Origin: Salinirubellus salinus
Lineage (GTDB): Archaea; Halobacteriota; Halobacteria; Halobacteriales; Haloarculaceae
Direction of reading: 5' to 3'
Assembly (NCBI RefSeq): GCF_025231485.1
Contig: NZ_CP104003.1
Span: forward strand, 3,100,001-3,164,000
Length of the DNA: 64,000 nt
Part shown: positions 41,003-49,474 of the stretch, in pieces
Layout of the letters: every line of letters begins with the position of its first letter
Numbering within the stretch: the stretch's first letter is position 1
The notes under the pieces: generated by a model
Databases searched by the model: none
Told to the model about the DNA's origin: nothing
What the model saw: the letters and a program-made list of their open reading frames with translations, nothing else
Program-made: the position numbers and the translations under genes

Positions 41003-41236
41003 ATGACCCGCAGTGCCGACAGCGACCGTGACTCGGACCGCGCGACGACCACGCTCGTCTCCGGCGTGACCAGGTACGACCTGTTGCTCGCGGTGGTCCC
41101 GGCCGTGTTCGTCGTGGGGGTGGTGGCGAGTCACCTCGCCGCGCTCCCGCCGCGGGCGGGCCTCGCGGGCGCGTCGCTGGTCGCGCTCCTCGCGGTGGTC
41201 GACGGGCTGTTCCGGAATCCCCCGCTCTCGGAGTGA
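41003..41236 (+). CDS. Small membrane protein (77 aa)
   Basis: 77 aa. The N-terminal 22 residues are polar (D-S-D-R-D-S-D-R-A-T-T-T), followed by two hydrophobic helices: Y-D-L-L-L-A-V-V-P-A-V-F-V-V-G-V-V-A and A-G-L-A-G-A-S-L-V-A-L-L-A-V-V-D-G-L-F. It ends R-N-P-P-L-S-E. Function unknown. After it, 41237-41506 is GC-rich with no gene I can support. Confidence 0.65.
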   Translation: MTRSADSDRDSDRATTTLVSGVTRYDLLLAVVPAVFVVGVVASHLAALPPRAGLAGASLVALLAVVDGLFRNPPLSE

Positions 41237-41506
41237 GACTGTGTCGGTGGGGGGTGAGTCGTGGTCTCTGTGTCGGTGAGCGGGAACGCTAGCGCGGTCC
41301 AACTGAATCGCCCCGCACCGCCGTCGCGCCGGCCACCGCTGTCGCGGTGACACGGCGTATCCTGCCGTCCCCCGAGCTCGGGCACGCCGCCCGATGGCCG
41401 GCGGCCCTCACTGGCCGTGTCTCTCGCTCGATCGACCGAATCACCACGGGCCGCGACCTCGGCCCGACCGAGAAAGCGCTATCCGCGTCGGTCCCGAACG
41501 ATGACC

Positions 41507-41707
41507 ATGGCGAAGGAACCGTGTGAGGGCTGTGGCCAGTCCGTCCGCATCGCGGGCGGCATCGCCAACCTCTGGTCGTTCGAGGGCGACCGGACCGAGG
41601 GGTTGACGCTCGAACTCTCGGACGGCTCGGAGTTCTTCCTGTGTTACGACTGCATCGAGCAACTGCCCGACGACCCGAGCGAGGCGGACGTGGCGGCGCT
41701 GGAGTGA
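41507..41707 (+). CDS. Small two-CxxC zinc-binding protein
   Basis: 66 aa. C-E-G-C near the start and C-Y-D-C at 47-50 form one four-cysteine zinc site. The rest is a small beta-rich domain: V-R-I-A-G-G-I-A-N-L-W-S-F and L-T-L-E-L-S-D-G-S-E-F-F-L. It resembles a haloarchaeal DUF family I remember as DUF7561, which is not certain. I start at the ATG at 41507; another ATG six bases upstream is also possible. Function unknown. Confidence 0.78.
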   Translation: MAKEPCEGCGQSVRIAGGIANLWSFEGDRTEGLTLELSDGSEFFLCYDCIEQLPDDPSEADVAALE

Positions 41708-41722
41708 CGGCACACGCGCCGC

Positions 41723-42175
41723 TCAGGAACAGGTCAGTTCGACGGGCCGACTCGCGTTCTCCACTCGGACCCCGGTCCCGACGGCGTCCACCGTGACCGT
41801 CACCGACTCCGTCGCGTTCGAGTCACACGCCAGGTCCGCCGAGACGGGACCGCCCTCCCCCGGCTCGAGCGACAAGACGACCGAGACGTTCGTCACGTTC
41901 GGTCCGCCGTCCGGGTCGGTCTCGAACACCTCGGCCGTCAGGTCGACCCGTTGGTTCAGCCGGTTTGTGACGGTCAACAGGTCCGCCCGCGTGCCGTTCT
42001 CGGGTACCGTCGCGTCCAGCGAGTCGGTCAGACCGAGGAAGGCGTCCTCCGGCGGCGCGACGGCCACCGAGACCCCGCGCTCGGCCGTGGCGCTCGAGAA
42101 CGCCCCCGTCCCGCCCGCCCCGGTCGTGACCACGCCGACCACCGCGAGCACGAGGAGCCAGTGGCGGAGCGCCAC
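41723..42175 (-). CDS. Secreted short-leader protein (TasA/camelysin-like N-terminus)
   Basis: 150 aa with a GTG start. The leader is hydrophobic (L-L-V-L-A-V-V-G-V-V-T-T-G-A-G-G-T-G-A-F-S-S), a T-G-A-F-S-S junction like that in TasA/camelysin and haloarchaeal DUF1102 proteins, which are cut by SipW-type signal peptidase. The remaining 120 residues are an all-beta domain with V-T-N-R-L-N-Q-R-V-D-L-T-A-E-V-F-E-T, and end in a Cys. Its stop is 15 bases from the zinc protein. It follows the DUF7344-type gene by three bases and shares its operon. Confidence 0.76.
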   Translation of the reverse strand: MALRHWLLVLAVVGVVTTGAGGTGAFSSATAERGVSVAVAPPEDAFLGLTDSLDATVPENGTRADLLTVTNRLNQRVDLTAEVFETDPDGGPNVTNVSVVLSLEPGEGGPVSADLACDSNATESVTVTVDAVGTGVRVENASRPVELTCS

Positions 42176-42178
42176 GAC

Positions 42179-42775
42179 TCACTCACCCGGAAGCCGGCCC
42201 GAGAGCGTCTCGTCGTCTACCAGTCGCCCCCGGTAGGTGTACCAGAGGTGTGCCAGCGCGGAGGCGACGAGCGTCGCGACGACGAACACCAGCCACCCCT
42301 CGCTCGGCACGAGCGAGAGCCCCGGCGCCTCCAGCAGGACCCCGCCGAGCAACGCCGCGTGCAGTCCCCCGAGCCCCACGTAGTACACCGCCCACGGCAC
42401 GTCCGGGCCGGGGACGACGTCGAGGTAGACGTTCAGGTCCCGTGCGTCCTCGGTGAGCGTCGCCTCCTTGCGCAGGCTGTCGAACTCGACGAACCCGCAG
42501 TCGTCCATCTTCGGCAGGTGGAACTGGTTCAGCGCGGTCGAGACGCGGTTGCGCTCGTCGCTCGTCAGCTCCCGTGCCGGCTTGCCGTACTCGCAGGCGG
42601 CGACGTGGTCGACCAGTTCGCGCAACGAGACGGCGTCCTCCGGTCGTTCGTCGAGGTAGCGGTAGGCGTACCGCCGGCGCTCGTTGCTGAGCACGTCGAA
42701 CACGTCGTCCTCGTGGAGCTCGGTCTCGATCTCCGACTCGTGCTGTCCCTCTCCGTTTCGTGCCGCCGTTCCCAT
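42179..42775 (-). CDS. DUF7344-type winged-helix membrane protein
   Basis: 198 aa. The cytoplasmic N-terminal domain (residues 20-125) is a winged helix: D-V-F-D-V-L-S-N-E-R-R-R-Y-A-Y-R-Y-L, then V-S-L-R-E-L-V-D-H-V-A and R-N-R-V-S-T-A-L-N-Q-F-H-L-P-K-M. This is the DUF7344 pattern as I know it. Two membrane helices follow at about 140-160 and 165-185. Start ATG at 42773-42775. It may be the sensor/regulator of the secretion module, as its gene is divergent from the DUF1102 gene. Three bases separate it from the secreted protein. Confidence 0.83.
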   Translation of the reverse strand: MGTAARNGEGQHESEIETELHEDDVFDVLSNERRRYAYRYLDERPEDAVSLRELVDHVAACEYGKPARELTSDERNRVSTALNQFHLPKMDDCGFVEFDSLRKEATLTEDARDLNVYLDVVPGPDVPWAVYYVGLGGLHAALLGGVLLEAPGLSLVPSEGWLVFVVATLVASALAHLWYTYRGRLVDDETLSGRLPGE

Positions 42776-43170
42776 CCTTGACTCCCCTCCTTCGCCTGAA
42801 GTGGTGTGCGGGTGGGGGGTACAAAGGTAGCCACCGATGAATGTCGTCTCTGTAGACATCATTCGTGTCGGTACGGTCGTCGGTCGAACCAAACTCGGTG
42901 GGTGCGTAACGAATAGCCGAATCGCCTGCAGGCGCGGGATTCCGGTTCCGGTTCTATCCACGTGTTAATCAGTTACTCGCTCGCCCAAGGCCGGCTATTG
43001 AGCGGCCGAGGGTCGCTCTTGAGCGTGGCAGGCGGCCTGTTGAGCGGTGGAGGGCTGGTTTGGATTCTCGGAGGCGCTCTATTCTGAGGGGGGTGGCCGG
43101 TGTGTCCTTGGATGCGTGCTGACGGACACCACGCGTGTCCGGGGGTGCGCCCGAAAGAGGTACTACGACA
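42776..43170. promoter_or_regulatory. Intergenic region between divergent secretion genes, with 21-bp repeats
   Basis: 395 bases with no supported gene. It holds a possible bulged inverted repeat at about 42838-42864 (GAATGTC then GACATCATTC), and a run of 21-bp direct repeats (listed separately). The last 20 bases before the DUF1102 ATG contain AGAGG (43156-43160), a candidate ribosome-binding site, unusual here because most genes look leaderless. Probably contains two divergent promoters. Confidence 0.55.
42998..43060. repeat. Three 21-bp direct repeats (TTGAGCG units)
   Basis: Units start at 42998, 43019 and 43040, each TTGAGCG with AGG at unit positions 12-14. A fourth, weaker unit (42977-42997) keeps C6, G7, AGG at 12-14 and T20. 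The 21-bp period is two helical turns, so a protein could bind the same face of each. They lie 110-173 bases upstream of the DUF1102 start. A minus-strand reading gives a low-complexity Pro-rich frame that I consider accidental. Confidence 0.65.
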
Positions 43171-43791
43171 ATGCAACGACGCAAATTCTTGGTCGGAGCA
43201 GGATCGCTCGCAGCTGGCGCCAGTGCCGTGATAGGTACCGGTGCAGTCTCGCAGTTCAGTTCGGGGGACCGTGCAGTGAACATCGACAAGACTGGAGACG
43301 CGAGCGCGTACATCGCGCTCCAGCGCAACGGCGGCTCGGATGGTCTCGATGGGACGGACGACGGGACTCGTCACGGAAACTTCGTCGAGTACACTGGCTC
43401 ACCGGAACAGCTCGAAATCGACTTCTCGGGGGATAACCCGACCAGTTCACGCTCTGGTGACCCCACACAGGGTAACTCGCTCGGGGGGCAGGGTGTGAAC
43501 CCGAACTCGACGTACTACTTCGACGAGGTGTTCGACATACTCAATCTGGCGAACAATACCGGCTCTGGTGTCGGTGAGATGGACGTCTGGATCCAAGAGA
43601 GCATCCCTGGGGTGACGTTCTACACGGGGACGGAGAACGGTGGAACCTCACTCATCAACAGTAACAACAAGAAGCAACTCAGCCCGGGGCAGCCTGCGAA
43701 GGTGGGAGTGAAAATCGTCGCCGCCGACCTTCCCAGTGCCAACGTCGACGGGACGATGGTGGTACACGCCGAGTCTCGGAACCCCGATTAG
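43171..43791 (+). CDS. DUF1102 domain secreted protein
   Basis: 206 aa. Leader M-Q-R-R-K-F-L-V-G-A-G-S-L-A-A-G-A-S-A-V-I-G-T-G-A-V has the twin-arginine and the Ala/Gly-rich core of DUF1102 proteins. The mature part starts S-Q-F-S-S-G-D-R-A-V-N-I-D, and is an all-beta domain poor in charged residues, with N-N-T-G-S-G-V-G-E-M-D-V-W-I-Q-E. Base composition is somewhat lower in GC than its surroundings. The next gene is a signal peptidase. It is a likely cell-surface structural protein. Confidence 0.85.
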   Translation: MQRRKFLVGAGSLAAGASAVIGTGAVSQFSSGDRAVNIDKTGDASAYIALQRNGGSDGLDGTDDGTRHGNFVEYTGSPEQLEIDFSGDNPTSSRSGDPTQGNSLGGQGVNPNSTYYFDEVFDILNLANNTGSGVGEMDVWIQESIPGVTFYTGTENGGTSLINSNNKKQLSPGQPAKVGVKIVAADLPSANVDGTMVVHAESRNPD

Positions 43792-43957
43792 TCGGAGGGT
43801 TCGATCTCCCCGTTTCGGTTTCGGGAGTACACGAGAAGAGACCAAAGCGGCTGGTCCATGCCGGAAGCCGCTGGAACCGGGCACGGCACAGGAGTGTCGG
43901 GCCAAGCGACCGGAGTGGGCCAGCGGTAGAGAACGAACGAGCGTCGAAACCGATTGT

Positions 43958-45154
43958 ATGAATCGAAGGAGAGGACCTGCGAGGGTAGCCCTCCTCGTGC
44001 TCGTATCCGTCGCCCTGAGTATCGTCGCCGGGGCCGTCCTCGGACAGCCAACCGTCCTTGGCTTCGTCGAGACCGGCAGCATGGCACCCACCCTCGACCC
44101 GGGCGATGGGTTCGTAGCCGTGCCGAGTGACCTCACCGAAATCGAGGAGGGTGACGTGATCACCTTCCACGCAGAGGAGATACAGGGTGGTGGCCTCACC
44201 ACCCACCGGGTCGTCGGCGAGACCGACCGTGGGTACGTCACCCGTGGAGATGCAAACCCCTTCACCGACCAGCAGGGCGGTGAGCCTCCCGTGCGGCGCG
44301 AGCAGGTGGTCGCAGAGGCCCTCCAGGTCGGCGGAAGCGTCGTCGTAGTGCCCCATCTCGGCACCGCCGTCGAGGGGGTGCAAGGGGCTCTCGGGGCTGT
44401 CCAGCGAGGTGCCGTCGGACTGTTCGGTACCCGTGCACTGCTCGGCCCACAGTGGCTCGGCTACCTGTTCTTCGGCGCGACACTCGTCTACTACCTCCTC
44501 GGGGAGTACCGCGACCGGAACGAGCGGGGGAGCCGCGAACGCTCGCGGGGCCGGGATACCGGTATTGACCCCCGAGTGCTGCTCCTGGGGTTCGCCCTGG
44601 TTCTGGCCGCAGCAGCGACCGCGGCGATGGCTGGACCGGCAGGCCCCAAGGAGTTCGGCGTCGTCAGCGCCGAGTTCGATTCGGAGCGACCGGACGTCAT
44701 CAGGGCTGGCGGGTCGAGCGACCTGCCATACCAGGTGCCGAACAGCGGGGTGGTGCCGACCGTCGTCTTCCTCGAACCCCGCGAGGGGGTACGTGTCGAA
44801 CCGACCGAGATTGTGCTCGGCCCACACCAGGTCACCGAGGTAACCATCACCCTCTCGGCCCCACTCGAGACCGGCTACTACCGCCGGTACGTCGTCGAGC
44901 ACCGCTACCTTGCGGTGTTGCCGGTCCCGATCATCCGCTCGCTCCACGCGGTCCACCCGTGGCTGCCCGTGGTCGTCATCGACGCGCTGATAGCGGGTGG
45001 GTTCCTCGCGGTGACACTCCCGCTAATCGGGCGTGGGCGGGTGCGTTCACGCGACCGTGAGCGACCCGGCCGGGGGTGGTCGGCCGACTCCGCCGTCGGC
45101 TCGGCGGCTGAACCGGGCACGGGTTCGAGCCCTCGAGTAGAGCGGTGGGTTTAG
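43958..45154 (+). CDS. Signal peptidase I (SipW-like) with extracellular domain extension
   Basis: 398 aa, more than the common 200-300. The catalytic core is S41 in T-G-S-M-A-P-T-L, H83 in T-H-R-V-V and D104 in N-P-F-T-D, the Ser-His-Asp set of archaeal/ER-type enzymes instead of bacterial Ser-Lys. Membrane helices are at about 10-29, 165-182, 207-225 and 335-357. The loop 230-330 is a beta-sandwich-like domain (P-T-V-V-F-L-E-P-R-E-G-V-R-V, then V-T-E-V-T-I-T-L). It probably processes the DUF1102 protein upstream. Confidence 0.88.
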   Translation: MNRRRGPARVALLVLVSVALSIVAGAVLGQPTVLGFVETGSMAPTLDPGDGFVAVPSDLTEIEEGDVITFHAEEIQGGGLTTHRVVGETDRGYVTRGDANPFTDQQGGEPPVRREQVVAEALQVGGSVVVVPHLGTAVEGVQGALGAVQRGAVGLFGTRALLGPQWLGYLFFGATLVYYLLGEYRDRNERGSRERSRGRDTGIDPRVLLLGFALVLAAAATAAMAGPAGPKEFGVVSAEFDSERPDVIRAGGSSDLPYQVPNSGVVPTVVFLEPREGVRVEPTEIVLGPHQVTEVTITLSAPLETGYYRRYVVEHRYLAVLPVPIIRSLHAVHPWLPVVVIDALIAGGFLAVTLPLIGRGRVRSRDRERPGRGWSADSAVGSAAEPGTGSSPRVERWV

Positions 45155-45155
45155 G
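45149..45155 (+). promoter_or_regulatory. TATA-like box of the helicase gene
   Basis: GTTTAGG lies 24-30 bases before the GTG at 45179. The box overlaps the last codons of the signal peptidase gene and supports the GTG start. Confidence 0.45.
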
Positions 45156-45178
45156 CCCGCCGACCACTTCCGCCTGCT

Positions 45179-46990
45179 GTGGACCCCTCCCGCATCGAAT
45201 CGGAGTTCCCCGCACCCTCATACCGCGGGGCGCAGGAGACCGCCCTCGGGCGCATCCGCGAGGCGTTCGAGGACGGCAACGACGTGGTGCTCGTCCGCGC
45301 GCCGACGGGGAGCGGGAAGTCCCTGCTCGCGCGGGCCATCGCGGGGTGTGCGCGTCGGCCGGGCGAGGCCGAACCCCACCAGCCAGTGGGGGCGTACTAC
45401 ACCACGCCGCAGGTCTCGCAACTGGACGACGTGGCCGGTGACGACCTGCTGGAGGACCTCTCCATCATCCGCGGGAAGGGCAACTACGACTGCATCCTGC
45501 CGGGCGAGACGAACACGCCGGTCGACCGGGCGCCCTGCGCCCGCGAGCGGGGGTTCGACTGCCCCGTGGAGCACAAGTGTCCGTACTTCTCCGACCGGGC
45601 GATCGCCTCGAACCGGAGCATCGCGGCGATGACGCTCGCGTACTTCATGAAGACGGCCGGGTCGGACGTGTTCGGGATGCGCGACGTGGTCGTCGTCGAC
45701 GAGGCCCACGGGCTCGCGGAGTGGGCCGAGATGTACGCGACACTGGACCTCTCGCCGCGGACGATCCCGCAGGTCGTCTGGGAGGCCTGCGAACCGCCGA
45801 ACGTCGACCGCATCGCCGACGTGGAGGGGTACGCCGAGCGGTTGCGGACGACCTGCCAGCGCCGGCAGAAGGAGCTCCGGTCGAAGGTGGAACTCTCCGC
45901 GGCGGAGGCGGGCGAGCGCGACCGGCTGGCCGAACTGGTCCGCGACCTCGGGTGGTTCCTCGAGGACCTGCGTGACCTCGACTCCCAGACCACGTGGGTG
46001 GTCGACCAGCACGAGGGCGCCGGCACCGCCGTCTCGGTCAAGCCGATGGACCCCGCGCGGTACCTCCACCACACGGTCTGGGACCGGGGGTCGAAGTTCG
46101 CGCTCCTGTCGGCGACCATCCTGAACAAGGACGCCTTCTGTCGCGGGGCTGGTCTCGACCCGTCGACCGTCGCGCTCGTCGACGTGCCCCACACGTTCCC
46201 CGTCGAGAACCGGCCGCTCTACGACGTGACACAGGGGAAGATGACCTACGAGCACCGCGACGAGACGCTCCCGAAGGTGGCTCGCACCATCGTCCGCCTG
46301 ATGCAACACCACCCCGACGAGAAGGGGCTGGTCCACGCCCACTCCTACGCCATCTCGGACCGCCTCGTCTCGCTCCTGAACGACTTCGGCGTCGGCGACC
46401 GGGTCCGGACCCACGACAAGGAGAATCGCGACGCCGCGCTGGAGGGGTGGAAACGGTCGGACGGGTCGGACCTGTTCGTCTCGGTGAAGATGGAGGAGGC
46501 GCTCGACCTGAAGGGCGACCTCTGTCGCTGGCAGGTGCTCTGCAAGGCACCGTACCCCAACACCCGCGATTCGAGAGTGGCCGCCAGACTGGAGGAGGGG
46601 CAGTGGGCGTGGTACTACCGCACGGCGCTCAGGACCGTCATCCAGGCCTGCGGGCGCGTCGTCCGTGCGCCCGACGACTACGGCGCGACGTACCTCGCCG
46701 ACTCGTCCCTGCTCGACCTGTTCGAGCGCGCGAAGGCCGACACCCCCGGCTGGTTCACGGAGCAGGTCGACCGCGTCTCGACGCCGGACCTGCCGTCGTT
46801 CCAGCCGAGCGCGGCAGTCGAGAGCGTCGGCGGGAGCGCCAGTGGTGCGGGTGGGCTGGGCGGTTCGAGCGGCTCGTCGGCGTCGAGCGTCGGGTCGCGT
46901 TCGGGCTCTCGGTCCGGGTCGAGCTCGTCCTCCTCGTCGGCCGACGACGACTACGCGAACCACCCGCTCTCGGACGTCTGGGGCGAGTAG
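45179..46990 (+). CDS. XPD/DinG-like ATP-dependent DNA helicase with Fe-S cysteines
   Basis: 603 aa, starting at GTG. Walker A A-P-T-G-S-G-K-S at 41-48; DEAH box at 174-177 (V-V-V-D-E-A-H-G). Between them cysteines C105, C120, C128 and C134 match the XPD/DinG iron-sulfur domain. C-terminal motifs V-H-A-H-S-Y, and Q-A-C-G-R-V-V-R-A in motif VI, complete the SF2 helicase. The last 55 residues are Ser/Gly-rich and disordered, ending D-V-W-G-E. Likely a 5'-3' DNA unwinding enzyme in repair. Confidence 0.92.
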   Translation: MDPSRIESEFPAPSYRGAQETALGRIREAFEDGNDVVLVRAPTGSGKSLLARAIAGCARRPGEAEPHQPVGAYYTTPQVSQLDDVAGDDLLEDLSIIRGKGNYDCILPGETNTPVDRAPCARERGFDCPVEHKCPYFSDRAIASNRSIAAMTLAYFMKTAGSDVFGMRDVVVVDEAHGLAEWAEMYATLDLSPRTIPQVVWEACEPPNVDRIADVEGYAERLRTTCQRRQKELRSKVELSAAEAGERDRLAELVRDLGWFLEDLRDLDSQTTWVVDQHEGAGTAVSVKPMDPARYLHHTVWDRGSKFALLSATILNKDAFCRGAGLDPSTVALVDVPHTFPVENRPLYDVTQGKMTYEHRDETLPKVARTIVRLMQHHPDEKGLVHAHSYAISDRLVSLLNDFGVGDRVRTHDKENRDAALEGWKRSDGSDLFVSVKMEEALDLKGDLCRWQVLCKAPYPNTRDSRVAARLEEGQWAWYYRTALRTVIQACGRVVRAPDDYGATYLADSSLLDLFERAKADTPGWFTEQVDRVSTPDLPSFQPSAAVESVGGSASGAGGLGGSSGSSASSVGSRSGSRSGSSSSSSSADDDYANHPLSDVWGE

Positions 46991-47026
46991 GCAACGCTCT
47001 TGTCGGTCGGCCGACTCGTCCCACGC

Positions 47027-48220
47027 GTGTCCACGCCCTCCAGACGCGGCCTCCTCGCCTCGCTCGCCACCGCCGGGAGCGCCACCCTCGCCGGCTGTTC
47101 GAACCCCTTCGGCCGAACCGACTGCACCGTCGGTGACCGACTCGCCGGCGACTGGTCGCAGGCGGGTGGTGGCCCCGCCCACACCGGCCGTGGGACCGGT
47201 CCCGGCCCCGACTCGAACCGCATCGCGTGGCGTGTCGGCCTCGGCGAGGAGCGCGCCGTCGGCTCGCTCGCGTACGCCGACGGCACGCTCTACGCCACCG
47301 GCAGCCGGATCGCCGACCGCGAACGGGTCGGGTCGCTCACCGCGCTGGACGCCGCCACGGGGGCCACGGAGTGGTCGGCCACGCCGCCCGGAAGCCCGCA
47401 CGGCACCCCCGCGGTCACCGACGACCGGATCATCCTCCCCAGTCGCCCCACCGACCCGGATGCCGGGTTCCTCACCGCGTTCGACCACGCCGGCGAGGCG
47501 GTGTGGCGCGAACCGTTCGACACGCGCCTGACCGCCGCGCCGACGGTCCACGACGGGACGGTCTACCTCGGTCTCTGGGACGGCACGGTCCGCGCCTACG
47601 ACGCCGACGACGGCACCGAGCGCTGGCGGGTCCGGTTCGCCGACGAGCGCGAGGAGGGGAGCGTCTACGACACCCTCGCCGTCGCGGACGACCGGCTGTT
47701 CGTCGGCGTCGCCAGTTCCCGTGAGGCGGGGCTCTACGCCCTCTCGCCCGACGACGGGTCGGTCGAGTGGCGCGCGCTCCCGAACACACAGTTCACGTCC
47801 GGTCCCACCGCGGCCAGCGGCCGAGTGGCGGTCGCCTCTCGGTTCGGGCAGGTGACCGGGGTCGACACGGCGACCGGCGAGGTCGAGTGGGCCGACGGGC
47901 TCGTCTCGTCGCGAACGAGTCCGGCGGCCTTCGGCCCCGACGCGGCGTACCTCGCGGACGACTCTGTGTTCGCGTTCGACGCCGAGACCGGGGACCGGCG
48001 CTGGCGTGTCGACTCGCGGGTCCGGGCGCGTTCCCGTCCCACCGTCGGCGACGGCGCCGTGTTCGCCCCCGGTCCGGACGGGGTGGTCGTCCTCGACCCC
48101 GACGACGGCGACGTCCGCTGGCGGTTCCGCGAGCCCGTGACCACCGCCGCCGTCCTCGCCGGTGCGGTGCTGTTCGTCGGCCAGCCCGACGGCCGGGTGG
48201 CGGCGCTGGCCGACTGCTAG
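47027..48220 (+). CDS. PQQ-type beta-propeller lipoprotein
   Basis: 397 aa, GTG start. Twin-arginine leader S-R-R-G-L-L-A-S-L-A-T-A-G-S-A-T with lipobox L-A-G-C, so it is a Tat-exported, lipid-anchored protein. After that are eight or so PQQ-like blades, each with A-x-D-x-x-x-G-x-x-x-W: L-D-A-A-T-G-A-T-E-W, Y-D-A-D-D-G-T-E-R-W, V-D-T-A-T-G-E-V-E-W, F-D-A-E-T-G-D-R-R-W. No dehydrogenase active-site motif is obvious, so it may be a structural propeller. CTCTTG 46997-47002 is a TATA-like box. It ends on the CTAG shared with the next gene. Confidence 0.88.
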   Translation: MSTPSRRGLLASLATAGSATLAGCSNPFGRTDCTVGDRLAGDWSQAGGGPAHTGRGTGPGPDSNRIAWRVGLGEERAVGSLAYADGTLYATGSRIADRERVGSLTALDAATGATEWSATPPGSPHGTPAVTDDRIILPSRPTDPDAGFLTAFDHAGEAVWREPFDTRLTAAPTVHDGTVYLGLWDGTVRAYDADDGTERWRVRFADEREEGSVYDTLAVADDRLFVGVASSREAGLYALSPDDGSVEWRALPNTQFTSGPTAASGRVAVASRFGQVTGVDTATGEVEWADGLVSSRTSPAAFGPDAAYLADDSVFAFDAETGDRRWRVDSRVRARSRPTVGDGAVFAPGPDGVVVLDPDDGDVRWRFREPVTTAAVLAGAVLFVGQPDGRVAALADC

Positions 48221-49359
48221 CGCTCGCGTCGGTAGCGCTCGAACGTCGTCTCGCCCAGCGTGTCCCGGTGGCCCTCGTTCGGCCCCCCGGCGAGTGTCAG
48301 CAGGCGGGCGTCACGGAGGTACCGCTCGACGTGCTTCTCCGTCGTGTAACCGATGCCGCCGTGGAGCTGCATCGCTTCGTTGGCGTTCTCCACCGCGGCC
48401 TCCGTCGCCGCCACCTTCGCCATCGCGAACTCGTGGCGGTGGTCCTCCCCTCGGTCGGCGAGGGCCGCGGCACGGAACGTCAGCAGGCGCGCCGTCTCCA
48501 CCCGCATCGCCATCTCGCCCGCCCGCCAGCGGACGCCCTGCCGGTCGCCGATGGCCGACCCGCCCTGCTCGCGTTCGGCGGTGTACGCGACTGTGTCCTC
48601 CAGCGCGGCACGGGCGATGCCCACCCCACGGGCGGGGACGTTCACCCCCGTCGACAGCGTCGAGCGCTGGCGGTACGCCCCTCCGACCGGTCCGATCCGC
48701 CGGTCGTCTGCAACCCGCACACCGTCGAGCCGAACCTTCGGCGACTTGACCGGTCGTGCGCCCATCGTGTCCCACACCTCCTCGACGTCGAACTCGGCCG
48801 TCGGCACGAGGAACGCCGTCACGCCGTCCGGGAAGGGGGCCTCCGGGTCGTCCCGGGCGTACACCAGCACCTCGTCGCCGTCGAGGTAGTTCGTCACCCA
48901 GCGCTTGTGGCCGTCCAGCAGCCACTCGTCTCCCACCTTCGTCGCCGTCGTCTCCATCCCGGACTTGTCGCTCCCGGCGTGTTCCTCGCTCAACCCGAGC
49001 GCACCGACCGTCTCGAAGCGGGCCATCTCGGGGAGCCACCGCTCGCGCTGTTCGCCCGTACCGAACCGCTCGACGACGGTTGCCACGCCGAGGTGGAGCG
49101 CGAGCGCACTCGCCACCGGCATCAGCGCCGCCGAGAGCTCCTCGACCAGCACCACGAGGTCCACGAGGCTCCCGCCCTTCCCGCCGTACGCCTCGGAGAG
49201 CGTCAGCCCGGTCCAGCGCCGGTCGCCGAGTTCACCGAGTATCTCCGCCGGGTACTGCCCTTGTCGGTCGAGGTCGATGGCCCGTGGCCGAACCTCTCGC
49301 TCGGCGAACTCGCGGGCCGCCTCGCGCAACGCCCGCTGGTCGTCGGTGAGTTCGAACAT
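48217..49359 (-). CDS. Acyl-CoA dehydrogenase
   Basis: 380 aa, flavin-dependent alpha,beta-dehydrogenation of acyl-CoA. Signature G-L-S-E-E-H-A-G-S-D replaces the common A-L-T-E-P-x-A-G-S-D. R-x-x-Q-F/G and the C-terminal motif M-Q-L-H-G-G-I-G-Y-T-T-E-K are present. The catalytic Glu is probably in A-G-G-P-N-E-G, a shift from the usual I-Y-E-G-T. No leader, so cytoplasmic. It stands first in a stretch of CoA- and SDR-type genes. The stop overlaps the convergent propeller gene by CTAG. Confidence 0.92.
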   Translation of the reverse strand: MFELTDDQRALREAAREFAEREVRPRAIDLDRQGQYPAEILGELGDRRWTGLTLSEAYGGKGGSLVDLVVLVEELSAALMPVASALALHLGVATVVERFGTGEQRERWLPEMARFETVGALGLSEEHAGSDKSGMETTATKVGDEWLLDGHKRWVTNYLDGDEVLVYARDDPEAPFPDGVTAFLVPTAEFDVEEVWDTMGARPVKSPKVRLDGVRVADDRRIGPVGGAYRQRSTLSTGVNVPARGVGIARAALEDTVAYTAEREQGGSAIGDRQGVRWRAGEMAMRVETARLLTFRAAALADRGEDHRHEFAMAKVAATEAAVENANEAMQLHGGIGYTTEKHVERYLRDARLLTLAGGPNEGHRDTLGETTFERYRRER

Positions 49360-49474
49360 ACCCGCGGGTCGCGGCGGGGGGTGAAGAAGGCGGGGGCAGG
49401 GCTCCTTGCGCGGACTCCGCTCGAAACCTCGCGGCTCGCGTGTCGCTCACTGCGTTCGCTCCCGCTCGCGACTT

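Noticed and set aside
41237-41506. Hidden gene in the 270-bp gap after the 77-aa gene
   Set aside because: Short frames exist on both strands but have no start with a promoter at the usual distance, and their sequences are Arg-rich shadows of GC-rich DNA.
42998-43060. CRISPR array made of 21-bp units
   Set aside because: Units are contiguous with no spacers, only seven bases are strictly kept, and no cas gene is present.
42973-43374. Pro-rich minus-strand frame over the 21-bp repeats
   Set aside because: It overlaps the well-supported DUF1102 gene start and gives only a low-complexity protein; the repeats are more plausible as binding sites.
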